DNA of 64,000 bases from Georhizobium profundi (lineage in GTDB: Bacteria > Pseudomonadota > Alphaproteobacteria > Rhizobiales > Rhizobiaceae), in assembly GCF_003952725.1 (NCBI RefSeq), contig NZ_CP032509.1, forward strand, positions 1,698,001 through 1,762,000, in the 5' to 3' direction. Made by a program: the position numbers and the translations under genes. The notes under the pieces are model-generated. The model was not told the origin of the DNA. It made no database searches and saw nothing but the letters and a program-made list of their open reading frames with translations. Of this stretch, positions 44,962 through 55,013 are shown one piece after another. The number at the start of each line of letters is the position of its first letter. Position 1 is the first letter of the stretch.

Positions 44962-45300
44962 ATGGACATCCGCCAGATCAACGACGAGTACTCCGTCGCA
45001 GCCCAGATCACCGCCGAGGACGTCAAGGAGATCAAGGAGATGGGCTTCAAGTCCATCGTCTGTCATCGCCCGGACGGCGAAGCCGAAGGCCAGCCGGAAT
45101 TTGCTTCCGTGAAGGCCGAGGCCGAAAAGCTCGGCCTCGAGATCCGCCACGTGCCCTTCGGCGCCGAAGGCGTTTCGCAAGACCAGATCAACGCATTCGT
45201 CGACTGCCTGGACGAGATGCCTCGTCCGATGCTCGGCTATTGCCGCTCCGGCGCGCGCTCGACGAAGATTTACGAACTGACCCGGCACATCCGCAATTGA
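44962..45300 (+). CDS. TIGR01244 family protein (DUF442, phosphatase/rhodanese-like fold)
   Basis: A 112-residue protein with the cysteine loop YCRSGARSTKIYEL at about 92-105, as in the DUF442 domain that is also fused to Blh-type hydrolases. It may act as a sulfur transferase or phosphatase; the reaction is unknown. A single small gene between the FucU-like and TPP-enzyme genes. Confidence 0.88.
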   Translation: MDIRQINDEYSVAAQITAEDVKEIKEMGFKSIVCHRPDGEAEGQPEFASVKAEAEKLGLEIRHVPFGAEGVSQDQINAFVDCLDEMPRPMLGYCRSGARSTKIYELTRHIRN

Positions 45301-45307
45301 GGGTGTA

Positions 45308-45324
45308 GCGCCCAAACAGGGCGC
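45308..45324 (+). terminator. Short hairpin after the DUF442 gene
   Basis: GCGCCC-aaaca-GGGCGC, followed by CTCCTTTAA. A weak intrinsic terminator between convergent genes. Confidence 0.4.
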
Positions 45325-45329
45325 CTCCT

Positions 45330-46985
45330 TTAACTTCTTGCCGCGTTACGGATGTCGCTCAGCGAGCGCGTCGGCGTGATCGCTTCGGGGTCGATGCGGA
45401 TTTCGATGATCGCGGGCTTGCCGCTCGCCTTCGCGCGCTCGTAGGCGGCCTCAAATTCCGCAGTCTCCGTTACCACTTCGCCATGGCCGCCGAAGGCGCG
45501 GGCATAGTCGGCAAAATCAGGGTTGGTAAGATCCGTTGCACTGACGCGGCTTGGATATTCGCGCTCCTGGTGCATGCGGATCGTGCCGTACATGCCGTTG
45601 TTGATGACGAGCACGATCACGGGCAGGTCATAGCGCACGGCGGTCGCGAATTCCTGGCCATGCATCAGGAAGCAGCCGTCTCCGGCAAAGCAGATCACGT
45701 CGCGTTCGGGGAAGAGCTGCTTGGCAGCGACAGCGGCGGGCATGCCGTAGCCCATCGATCCGGAGGTCGGCGCGGCCTGGGTCGCAAAGCCCCGGAAGCG
45801 ATGGAAGCGATGGAGCCATGTGGCGTAGTTGCCGGCACCGTTGGTGAAGATCGTATCGGCCTTCGCGTTTTCCTCGATCCAATTCATGATGGCGCCCATC
45901 TGCACCTTTCCAGGGCCTTCCGTGGGCGGCGTGGACCAGGTTCGGTAGGCATCGTGAAGGGCGGCGGCGCGATCCGCACTCGCAGGTGCCGGATTGCGGG
46001 ACGTCGAAGGCAAGGCGGCGCAGAAGGCTGCAGGGCTCGCATTGATCGCAACGTCCGGCCGGTAGACGCGGCCAAGCTCGCCGGCATCCGGGTGCACATG
46101 GATCAGCTTCTGGCGCGGGTAGGGGCTTTCCAGCAACGTGTAATTGGACGACGGCATCTCCGAGAACCGTCCACCGAGAAGCAGAACGAGGTCGGACTGC
46201 TTGATGGCCTCGGCCAGGACCGGATTGATACCGATCCCGACATCGCCGGCATAGCAGGGGTGCAGATGATCGAAGAGCGCCTGTCGGCGGAAGGAGCAGC
46301 CGACGGGCAGCTCGTGGCGCTCGGCAAAGCTCGCAAATCGGCTGACCGCTTCGGCCGTCCAGCGCGACCCGCCGAGAATGGCGAAGGGGCGTTCGGCCTC
46401 CGTGATCAGCCGCTCGACCTCTTCCATCTGGTGTGGCGACGGATAGGTCTCGACGGGCGTGTATGGCTTTGGCTCGGGTGCCTCCACGATTTCGCGCAGC
46501 ACGTCTTCCGGAAGCGTCAGGACCACCGGGCCGGGCCGGCCGGACGTTGCGACGGCAAAGGCGCGCGTCACGAATTCCGGAATGCGGCGGGCATCGTCGA
46601 TCTCGCCGACCCATTTCGCATATTCGGTGAAGGCGCGCCGATATTCGATTTCCTGGAAGGCTTCGCGCTCGCGCGCCTCGCGCTGCACCTGGCCGATGAA
46701 GAGGATCATCGGGGTGGAATCCTGCCGCGCGATATGGAGGCCGGCGGAGGCGTTGGTTGCGCCGGGGCCGCGCGTCACGAAGCAGATGCCCGGTTCGCCG
46801 GTCAGGCGGCCCCAGGCGTCGGCCATCATTGCCGCGCCGCCTTCCTGGCGGCAGACGGTCACGCCGATATCGGCATCGACCAGCGCGTCGAGCACAGCAA
46901 GATAGCTCTCGCCCGGCACGCAGAAGAGCCGCTTCGTGCCGTTGGCCACCAATGCGTCGACAATCAGCTGTCCGCCGGTTCTCAT
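45330..46985 (-). CDS. Thiamine pyrophosphate-dependent enzyme (acetolactate synthase-like)
   Basis: A 551-residue TPP enzyme with three domains. The cofactor-activating Glu is in CRQEGGAAMMADAWGR near 49; the metal/TPP motif is GDGCFLMHGQEFATAVRYD followed by NNGMYGT. It resembles catabolic acetolactate synthase or benzoylformate decarboxylase relatives rather than biosynthetic IlvB, and no small regulatory subunit is adjacent. AAGGAA 7 nt upstream supports ATG 46985. An alpha/beta hydrolase lies 32 nt upstream in the same direction. Substrate unknown. Confidence 0.9.
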   Translation of the reverse strand: MRTGGQLIVDALVANGTKRLFCVPGESYLAVLDALVDADIGVTVCRQEGGAAMMADAWGRLTGEPGICFVTRGPGATNASAGLHIARQDSTPMILFIGQVQREAREREAFQEIEYRRAFTEYAKWVGEIDDARRIPEFVTRAFAVATSGRPGPVVLTLPEDVLREIVEAPEPKPYTPVETYPSPHQMEEVERLITEAERPFAILGGSRWTAEAVSRFASFAERHELPVGCSFRRQALFDHLHPCYAGDVGIGINPVLAEAIKQSDLVLLLGGRFSEMPSSNYTLLESPYPRQKLIHVHPDAGELGRVYRPDVAINASPAAFCAALPSTSRNPAPASADRAAALHDAYRTWSTPPTEGPGKVQMGAIMNWIEENAKADTIFTNGAGNYATWLHRFHRFRGFATQAAPTSGSMGYGMPAAVAAKQLFPERDVICFAGDGCFLMHGQEFATAVRYDLPVIVLVINNGMYGTIRMHQEREYPSRVSATDLTNPDFADYARAFGGHGEVVTETAEFEAAYERAKASGKPAIIEIRIDPEAITPTRSLSDIRNAARS

Positions 46986-47017
46986 CGTGTGTTCCTTTTT
47001 TTGATTCCTGAGGCTTT

Positions 47018-47983
47018 TTATCGTTCTTGGCGGCGCGGATGCGCGAGGACACGGTCGACCCAGGATCGAAATGCCTCGATCGGTTGCGCGGCGCCGATTT
47101 CGTTCAGCGTTTCGTGGCGGAAGCCGGAGATGAGGGCAAGCGTCACATCGCGGAAACCTGCCTTGCGAAGATCTTGCGCCATCCGGTCGACGGCCTTGCC
47201 GCCGTTCGTCGCGGGATCTTCCGTGCCGCCGACGAGATGGATCGGCAGATTGCGATCGATGCCCGACCAGTTGCTTGAATTTCCGCCGCGATAAATCAGG
47301 CCGAAAAGGTCCTGCCAAAGCGACACGGACGCATCGAAGCCGCAAAGCGGATCCGCGATATAGGCGTCGACCACGGCCGGATCGTGCGACAGCCAGTCGA
47401 ACAGTGTTCGGCGGTCCGGCACCGCCTTGCCCCAGGCCTCGAACGTCAGCCTAGGCAGGATCCCGCTCGGCACGTCGGAACCCTTCATCGCCTTTTCGAC
47501 GGCGAGGATTGCCTGTGCCGCGCGGCCGGCCGCGCCCGCCTGGAAATTGGAGTTCCAGACCGCCACGGCGTCGAAGGCTGCCGGGTTCGAGATCACGCTG
47601 TTCCAGGCGATCAGGCCGCCCATGGAGTGCCCGAACAGGATGACGGGCAGCCCCGGATGAGCTTCGAGCGCATGAGCGCGGACCGCCATTACGTCGGCGA
47701 GAACCTTGCGGCGCCCGTCGCTGGTCGCAAAGCGGCCGAGAGGCGCGTCGGCAGCGACGGTTTCTCCATGGCCGCGATGATCGTGGGCGTAGACAGCAAG
47801 ACCGGCGGCAGCCATCGACCGCGCGAAGGCCGCATAGCGCGCCGAATGCTCGGCCAGGCCGTGCGACAGCAGAAGGATCCCGCGCGCAGGTCCAACCGCC
47901 GGCTGGTGCCGCACGCTCAGCGTCGCGCCGGTCGGGCTGTCTATGGAATATGCCTGTTCGAAGCTGGACGTCATGGCCGCCAT
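47018..47983 (-). CDS. Alpha/beta hydrolase, lysophospholipase/monoacylglycerol-lipase type
   Basis: A 321-residue serine hydrolase with oxyanion segment LLSHGLAEHSARYA, a YAHDHRGHGET loop and nucleophile elbow GHSMGG near 118-123, matching PldB/monoglyceride lipases. Start at 47983 or 47974; neither has a strong ribosome site. It is probably co-transcribed with the TPP enzyme. Confidence 0.88.
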   Translation of the reverse strand: MAAMTSSFEQAYSIDSPTGATLSVRHQPAVGPARGILLLSHGLAEHSARYAAFARSMAAAGLAVYAHDHRGHGETVAADAPLGRFATSDGRRKVLADVMAVRAHALEAHPGLPVILFGHSMGGLIAWNSVISNPAAFDAVAVWNSNFQAGAAGRAAQAILAVEKAMKGSDVPSGILPRLTFEAWGKAVPDRRTLFDWLSHDPAVVDAYIADPLCGFDASVSLWQDLFGLIYRGGNSSNWSGIDRNLPIHLVGGTEDPATNGGKAVDRMAQDLRKAGFRDVTLALISGFRHETLNEIGAAQPIEAFRSWVDRVLAHPRRQER

Positions 47984-48098
47984 GCATAGGCGAGCCGCAG
48001 TCTGCCCGCAATCGCCGTGATGATCATCGCGGAGCCGCTCGCTTGAGGCAGTCCGAGCAAGCCGCTAAATAGTGGCCTCCCGGAAATGAGGTGGCGCC

Positions 48099-48728
48099 AT
48101 GACTGACGATCTCGTTCTTTTCACCAACCCTATGTCACGCGGGCGGATCGCGCGCTGGATGCTCGAAGAGGCGGGTGTGGACTACGAGACGCGCGCGCTC
48201 GGTTATGGGCCCGACATGAAGAGCCCCGACTACCTCGCCATCAACCCGATGGGCAAGGTGCCGGCGGTCAAGCATGGCAACCGCGTGGTGACCGAGTGCG
48301 CGGCAATCTGTGCTTACGTCGCCGACGCGTTTCCACAGGCGGGGCTTTCGCCGGCGCTCACCGACCGGGCCGACTATTATCGGTGGCTTTTCTTCGCCGC
48401 CGGTCCGCTCGAAGCCGCCGTCACCAACAAGAGCCTGGAAGTGGCCGTGCCCGATGAAAAGCAGGGGTTCGTGGGATACGGGAACTTCGCTGCCGTCATG
48501 AACACGCTTGCCAAAGCTCTTTCACGCGGGCCGTACATTGCCGGTAATCGGTTCACCGCAGCTGATGTGTATGTCGGTGCGCAAGTGTCGTGGGGTCTGC
48601 AGTTCGGCACGTTCGAGCAGCGTTCGGAATTTGCAGCTTATGCCAAGCGGCTCGCCGATCGTCCGGCCTACAAGCGGGCCACTGAAAAGGACGATGCGCT
48701 GTTGGCGGAGATGAAGTCGGCCAGCTAA
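48099..48728 (+). CDS. Glutathione S-transferase family protein
   Basis: A 209-residue GST. The thioredoxin-like N-terminal domain has TNPMSRGRIARWMLEEAG, cis-Pro INPMGKVPAVK and the glutathione-binding TECAAICAYVAD; the helical domain follows with FTAADVYVG. A ribosome-like GAGGTGG precedes the ATG. Stand-alone gene. Confidence 0.92.
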   Translation: MTDDLVLFTNPMSRGRIARWMLEEAGVDYETRALGYGPDMKSPDYLAINPMGKVPAVKHGNRVVTECAAICAYVADAFPQAGLSPALTDRADYYRWLFFAAGPLEAAVTNKSLEVAVPDEKQGFVGYGNFAAVMNTLAKALSRGPYIAGNRFTAADVYVGAQVSWGLQFGTFEQRSEFAAYAKRLADRPAYKRATEKDDALLAEMKSAS

Positions 48729-48831
48729 TTGCCGATACGCATTGATAGCGGCGGCCGGATTGCATAAAAGCGGGCCAATCGCAAAGCGCGCCCGCAGTCC
48801 CCTCATTAGTTACAGGAAAGATCGCGCCCTC

Positions 48832-50481
<1,650 letters not shown>

Positions 50482-50636
50482 CTTTGGCTACGGTACCGGT
50501 CGCCTTCCATTTTAAGGAGGGCGGCCGGCGCCATCGCTCGCCTGGCGGCCGGTGAATGCAGACTTCAGATTTTCTGACTGGTCGGGACGGTCGCCGATTG
50601 GCAAGAGTACAGCCGATCGTCCGGAGAACCGTCGCC

Positions 50637-51263
50637 ATGACCTTGCCCCTTCAATCTTCCCTGCCGCTCGACATGCCGACTGAGGTCGTGGCTGGTCGCC
50701 GTCTTTCCGCGACCGTTGGTGGGCTTTTCGCGGCCACGGGCGACGATTTCATCAGCGGGCCGGTGTCGTCACTCGACCTCACCTTCGACGGTATCGTTGG
50801 CGATTTCCATGCGGGTGCCACTCGGCGCTCCGGTGGGCGTGAGCCATGGTATCCCCGGGGCACGGAGATGCGCAACGAGCGTCAGCTCAGCATCGTCTCA
50901 GCGGACGAGCTGTCGATGGCGGCAATCGATATGGGCATCGATCGCATCCGACCTGAATGGATCGGTGCCAATCTCTTGCTCGACGGTATTCCGCAGCTTT
51001 CGATGCTGCCGCCGCGCACGCTGCTTTTCTTCGCGAACGGTGTCACCTTGAAGATCGACGGGCAAAACGCGCCTTGCCGGCTGTCCGGCAACTCGATCGC
51101 GGATCATTTTCCCGATCACGATCACACCGCACTCGCGCTGTCTTTCAAGGACGCCGCCAAGCGTCGCCGCGGGCTCGTCGCCTGGGTGGAGAAGCCAGGT
51201 CGGATCACTGTGGGCGAAGGCGTGAAGGTGCAGGTTCCGGAACAGTGGATCTATCGCGCCTGA
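50637..51263 (+). CDS. MOSC domain-containing protein
   Basis: A 208-residue protein of the MOSC family (molybdenum cofactor sulfurase C-terminal). The conserved Cys is in NAPCRLSGNSIADHFP, and early motifs are LDLTFDGIVGDFHAG and RNERQLSIVSADEL. GGAG (50623-50626) at 10-nt spacing supports ATG 50637. Many MOSC proteins handle sulfur or N-hydroxylated substrates with Moco; function unknown. Confidence 0.88.
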   Translation: MTLPLQSSLPLDMPTEVVAGRRLSATVGGLFAATGDDFISGPVSSLDLTFDGIVGDFHAGATRRSGGREPWYPRGTEMRNERQLSIVSADELSMAAIDMGIDRIRPEWIGANLLLDGIPQLSMLPPRTLLFFANGVTLKIDGQNAPCRLSGNSIADHFPDHDHTALALSFKDAAKRRRGLVAWVEKPGRITVGEGVKVQVPEQWIYRA

Positions 51264-51316
51264 ACGATATCGCTGCGGACAGAGGCTCCGAGCGGCTTGC
51301 AACAGCGTCCAGAAAC

Positions 51317-51336
51317 ATATAAAGATATCTTTATAT
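51317..51336. promoter_or_regulatory. Perfect 20-bp palindrome, ArsR-type operator
   Basis: ATATAAAGATATCTTTATAT is a perfect inverted repeat ending only 9 nt before the first ATG of the regulator. A TTGCAA at 51297-51302 lies upstream. The dyad overlaps any -10 element, which predicts tight autorepression of the regulator-metF operon. Confidence 0.7.
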
Positions 51337-51345
51337 CGTTTTTGG

Positions 51346-52371
51346 ATGTTACGAATGCTCGATCACTACAAGCTCGGTCTCGACGAAATCGTCGACCTGT
51401 TAAAAGCCGCGGGTGAGCAAACGCGCATGCGGCTGCTCTGGCTGCTGGCGACGAGCGACCTCACAGTAACCGATCTTACCGATATTCTCGGTCAATCGCA
51501 GCCCCGCATTTCGCGCCATCTCAAGCTTCTCGGCGAAGCCGGCCTCATCGAGCGCTACCAAGAGGGTGCCTGGGCCTATTTCAGGCTGACCAGCGAAGGG
51601 CGGGCGGCTGGCCTTGCGCGCCTTTTAATCGATGCCATCTCGGCCAATGATGCCATCCTGGCGCGCGACGCGGAACGCCTTCGCGCAGTTCAGAAGGTGC
51701 GGGCGGAAAAGGCGCAGTCGTACTTCTCGCGCAATGCCGAAAGCTGGGACGACCTGCGTTCGCTGCATGTGAGCGACGATCGCGTCGAGGCGGCGCTGAC
51801 GGAACTGGTCGGCACGACGCCTTTCGATTCGATGCTCGATCTTGGCACCGGTACGGGCCGCATCCTCCAGCTTTTCCAGGGGCTCTATCGGCGCGGCATC
51901 GGCGTGGACGCAAGCCGCGATATGTTGGCCGTCGCGCGTGCCAATCTCGATCGCAACGGGCTCAGCCACGCTTCGGTGCGTCATGGCGACATCTTCAACC
52001 TGCCACTCGACCGCGAGACCTTCGACCTCGTGACGATCCACCAGGTCCTGCACTATCTCCAGTCGCCGGACGATGCGATCGCGGAAGCGGCACGCATGCT
52101 GCGGCCGGGCGGGCGGCTCATCATCGTTGATTTCGCTCCGCACGAACTGGAGCGGCTGCGCGAAGAGCACGCCCATGTGCGCCTCGGATTTTCGCATCAG
52201 ACAATCGGCGAGGCGCTGCGCTCGGCTGGTCTCTCCATCGAGCGGATCGTCGATCTGGAGCCGGAGGAGGAGGGCAGCGAATCGCTGACCGTCACTATCT
52301 GGCTCGCACGCGATCCGCGCCTTCTCATTGCAGGCGACGAGAGCGCCGATGTCACCAAGGGACTTGCCTGA
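51346..52371 (+). CDS. ArsR-family regulator fused to SAM-dependent methyltransferase domain
   Basis: A 341-residue fusion. Residues about 10-95 form an ArsR winged helix (VTDLTDILGQSQPRISRHLKLLGEAGLIERYQEG). Residues about 115-320 are a class I methyltransferase fold with LDLGTGTGRI and DLVTIHQVLHYL. Such fusions next to metF regulate methionine/SAM-cycle genes and may sense SAM or SAH through the methyltransferase domain. ATG at 51346 is used; ATG at 51355 is also possible, since the operator leaves little or no leader. metF follows after 2 nt. Confidence 0.92.
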   Translation: MLRMLDHYKLGLDEIVDLLKAAGEQTRMRLLWLLATSDLTVTDLTDILGQSQPRISRHLKLLGEAGLIERYQEGAWAYFRLTSEGRAAGLARLLIDAISANDAILARDAERLRAVQKVRAEKAQSYFSRNAESWDDLRSLHVSDDRVEAALTELVGTTPFDSMLDLGTGTGRILQLFQGLYRRGIGVDASRDMLAVARANLDRNGLSHASVRHGDIFNLPLDRETFDLVTIHQVLHYLQSPDDAIAEAARMLRPGGRLIIVDFAPHELERLREEHAHVRLGFSHQTIGEALRSAGLSIERIVDLEPEEEGSESLTVTIWLARDPRLLIAGDESADVTKGLA

Positions 52372-52373
52372 CC

Positions 52374-53297
52374 ATGTCGCTCCTTAGAAGATCAAGCCCT
52401 TCGCTCAGCGCCGACCGGATCAATGTCTCCTTCGAGTTCTTCCCGCCGAAGACTGGGGACATGGAGACGCAGCTTTTCGAAAGCGTGTCGAAGCTCGCGC
52501 CTTTCAATCCGGATTTCGTTTCGGTGACCTATGGGGCAGGCGGATCGACCAAGCAGCCGACGCTGAACACCGTCAGCCGCATCCACCGCGAGACCACGCT
52601 GTCGACCGCGGCGCATCTGACGTGCGTCGATGCCAGCCGCGAAGAAGTCGATGCGGTCGTTCGCGAGTTCTGGGATGTCGGCGTGCGTCACTTCGTGGCT
52701 CTGCGCGGCGATCCGTCGGGTGGCATCGGCACGCGCTTCAAGCCGCACGCGGATGGCTATGCCAATGCCGCTGAGCTGGTGGCAGGCCTGAAAGCTTTCG
52801 CCGATTTCGAGATTTCAGTGTCCGCTTACCCGGAGAAGCACCCGGAAAGCCCGGATTTCATGACCGACATCGACATGCTGAAGCGCAAGGTCGACAATGG
52901 TGCGACGCGGGCGATCACGCAGTTCTTCTTCGATAACGACACCTATGAGCGCTACGTCGAGCGTGTCCGCCGCGCAGGGATCTACATCCCGATCGTCCCG
53001 GGCATTCTGCCGATCCACAATTTCGGGCAGGTCGCTCGGTTTGCCGGCATGTGCGGTGCGTCGATCCCGACATGGCTGGCCGAGCGATTCGAAGGGTTGG
53101 AAGACGACGCCCAGACCCGCTCGCTGATCGCAGCCGCACTCGCGGCCGACCAGGTGATGGATCTCGTCGAGCGCGGCGTCCATGATTTTCATTTCTACAC
53201 GATGAACCGGGCCCAGCTCGTCTATGCGATCTGCCATCTCCTCGGTCTTCGCGGCCGTGCGCCGCAGGCGGAGGACAAGGCCGTGGCCGCGGCCTGA
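52374..53297 (+). CDS. metF: Methylenetetrahydrofolate reductase
   Basis: A 307-residue MTHFR that makes 5-methyl-THF for methionine synthesis. Family motifs are SFEFFPPKTGDME (catalytic Glu), VSVTYGAGGSTK, HLTCVDASREEV and VSAYPEKHPES. Coupled to the ArsR-methyltransferase gene (2-nt gap), and followed by tandem hairpins. Confidence 0.95.
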   Translation: MSLLRRSSPSLSADRINVSFEFFPPKTGDMETQLFESVSKLAPFNPDFVSVTYGAGGSTKQPTLNTVSRIHRETTLSTAAHLTCVDASREEVDAVVREFWDVGVRHFVALRGDPSGGIGTRFKPHADGYANAAELVAGLKAFADFEISVSAYPEKHPESPDFMTDIDMLKRKVDNGATRAITQFFFDNDTYERYVERVRRAGIYIPIVPGILPIHNFGQVARFAGMCGASIPTWLAERFEGLEDDAQTRSLIAAALAADQVMDLVERGVHDFHFYTMNRAQLVYAICHLLGLRGRAPQAEDKAVAAA

Positions 53298-53311
53298 TCG
53301 TAGGCTAAGAA

Positions 53312-53329
53312 GGGCGTCACCGGACGCCC
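53312..53329 (+). terminator. First hairpin after metF
   Basis: GGGCGTC-accg-GACGCCC forms a 7-bp stem 15 nt after the metF stop. It lacks a T-run and may assist the stronger hairpin that follows. Confidence 0.45.
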
Positions 53330-53342
53330 ACTTCACAATGGA

Positions 53343-53379
53343 AAAAGGGGATCGCCGACGAGACGATCCCCTTTTCCTA
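53343..53379 (+). terminator. Intrinsic terminator of the metF operon
   Basis: AAAAGGGGATCG (53343-53354) pairs with CGATCCCCTTTT (53364-53375) around a 9-nt loop, ending in TTTTCCTAT. The A- and T-rich flanks let it work for both strands. Confidence 0.75.
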
Positions 53380-53442
53380 TTCTTGCTGGGTCTACGTAAT
53401 GAAGGCGCTTTCGGGCCCTGGTCCCTTCAGGTGAATGTCCCT

Positions 53443-53520
53443 TCAGATGAAGAGCATGCTCCCGATGAAGGCGAACGCGGCACAGATCATGACAACATTG
53501 AACTGTTGCGTCAGTCTCAT
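53443..53520 (-). CDS. 25-residue single-helix membrane peptide
   Basis: The ATG at 53520 is preceded by AGGAGGTGACC, a near-perfect anti-16S match with 5-nt spacing. The product begins MRLTQQFNVVMICAAFAFIG and ends SMLFI: a short cationic N terminus and one hydrophobic helix of about 18 residues. A TATTAT box (53553-53548) and a GTGTTAACAC dyad (53555-53564) lie upstream. Stand-alone gene in a 490-bp gap. No named family recognised. Confidence 0.65.
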   Translation of the reverse strand: MRLTQQFNVVMICAAFAFIGSMLFI

Positions 53521-53564
53521 GGTCACCTCCTCGCAGTTAACCTCCTGATAATAGGTGTTAACAC

Positions 53565-53789
53565 GTATCGCGAAAAGGGAATTCGTTGCTGCAGTGCGAG
53601 AGCGCACGATACGAATGATTTCATTTTCACCGCTAGGGCGCTGTTTTGTTTTCATCTTGTTGCCATCGTCGCCGGCGTAGGAAGAGTGGATAATCTTTCC
53701 GCGCTGCGTCGTGCGGGCCGCAACGCGCCTGCCGACCTTTACCCTCAGCGACAAACTGATAGCGTCCGCCATCATCAGGAGCCGACCCC
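53565..53789 (+). promoter_or_regulatory. Long untranslated leader of the decarboxylase gene (speF-type RNA candidate)
   Basis: About 225 nt without a gene precede the decarboxylase. It contains a hairpin around 53709-53730 (GCGTcgTGCgggccGCAACGC). Alphaproteobacterial ornithine decarboxylase genes are known to carry the conserved speF RNA motif upstream. I infer a homologue by position; I could not confirm the motif by eye. Confidence 0.3.
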
Positions 53790-55010
53790 ATGCAGCGATT
53801 CACCACCGGAACCGAGGCGGCGCTCTCGCTGAGACCAGACGCGCCGCTCTACTGTTTCCGGCCGAAGGTTCTCATCGAGGATGCGCAGCGTTTCATGCGG
53901 CAATTTCCCGGTGAGACGGCCTATGCGGTGAAGACCAATGGCGAGCCGATGGTGCTGGAAACATTGGTCAAGGCTGGCGTGAAGACCTTCGACGTCGCTT
54001 CCCCAGCCGAATTCGCGGCCGTGCGCGCCGCCTCCAAGGATGCCGAGATGCTCTACATGCATCCGGTCAAGGCGCAGTCGGACATCCGCCTTGCGCTCGA
54101 GACCTACGGCATACGGGTAATGTCGCTCGATCATGAGGACGAGATCGCCAAGGTGCTGCGCATTGTGCGGGCGCTCGATCTCGATCCAGCGGATTTCACC
54201 ATCTTCGTCCGGCTTCAGACGAAGGGTCACGCGGCCTACGAGCTCTCCAAGAAGTTCGGCGCAGCACCCGGTCATGCGGTGGAACTGGTTCAGCGTCTGG
54301 ATCGCATCGGCTTCAAGGTCGGTCTCTGCTTCCACGTGGGCAGCCAGATCGCCGAATCGGAATCCTACGAACGCGCGCTGGCATCGGCCGATTGGGTGCG
54401 CAGTCGCGCTGGCGTTTCTCTCGCCGGCCTCGATGTCGGCGGCGGCTTTCCCGCCGAATACGGCCATGATCCCAACCGCAAGAAGCCCGATATCCCGACC
54501 ATCGACGAACTTCTGGAGCGGCTTGATCTCAACCTGACGGAATGGGGCTTCAAGACGCTGCCGCTTGTCGCCGAGCCGGGCAGGGCGATCGTCGCGCGGT
54601 CGTTTTCGCTGGTTGTAAGGGTTCTGCTGCGCAAGGGACGGCGGCTCTATATCAATGACGGCATCTGGGCGTCGCTGTCCGACAGCTGGACCGGCAAGAT
54701 CACGCTTCCGGCCCGTTTTATCCCGGATCCTGCCCGCAAATCACGCAATGGCGATCCGGAAAACGTCGTGCCGTTCAAGGTCTGCGGCGCCACCTGCGAC
54801 AGCGTCGACATCCTCTCGCGGCCGTTCTGGTTGCCGGAAACGGTGGACACGGGCGACTGGATCGAGATCGGCCATATCGGCGCCTATTCGCTGTCGCTGC
54901 GTACGCGCTTCAACGGGTTCTACCCGGATGATTTCGTGGAGGTGACCACCGCGTTCGGCGACGAGGGCGCACCGGAAGGTTTCGCGAGCCTGGAAACGAT
55001 GGCTTCTTGA
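53790..55010 (+). CDS. Type III PLP-dependent decarboxylase (ornithine/lysine decarboxylase family)
   Basis: A 406-residue alanine-racemase-fold decarboxylase. The PLP lysine is in AYAVKTNGEP (about 46-55), the phosphate-binding glycines in LDVGGGFPAEYG, EPGRAIVAR follows, and the catalytic Cys is in CGATCDSVDIL contributed across the dimer. It probably forms putrescine or cadaverine for polyamine synthesis. AGGAG precedes the ATG. The nuclease-family gene follows after 3 nt. Confidence 0.92.
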   Translation: MQRFTTGTEAALSLRPDAPLYCFRPKVLIEDAQRFMRQFPGETAYAVKTNGEPMVLETLVKAGVKTFDVASPAEFAAVRAASKDAEMLYMHPVKAQSDIRLALETYGIRVMSLDHEDEIAKVLRIVRALDLDPADFTIFVRLQTKGHAAYELSKKFGAAPGHAVELVQRLDRIGFKVGLCFHVGSQIAESESYERALASADWVRSRAGVSLAGLDVGGGFPAEYGHDPNRKKPDIPTIDELLERLDLNLTEWGFKTLPLVAEPGRAIVARSFSLVVRVLLRKGRRLYINDGIWASLSDSWTGKITLPARFIPDPARKSRNGDPENVVPFKVCGATCDSVDILSRPFWLPETVDTGDWIEIGHIGAYSLSLRTRFNGFYPDDFVEVTTAFGDEGAPEGFASLETMAS

Positions 55011-55013
55011 GCC

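Noticed and set aside
45483-47294. 603-codon plus-strand frame opposite the TPP-enzyme gene
   Set aside because: No family motifs, while the other strand has complete TPP-enzyme motifs and a ribosome site.
51297-52374. SAM riboswitch upstream of metF
   Set aside because: metF is 2 nt after the ArsR gene, and the region before that gene is a DNA palindrome with almost no leader.
53555-53564. GTGTTAACAC as a stand-alone regulator site
   Set aside because: Ten-base perfect dyads occur by chance, and no nearby regulator gene explains it; kept only as context for the small peptide gene.
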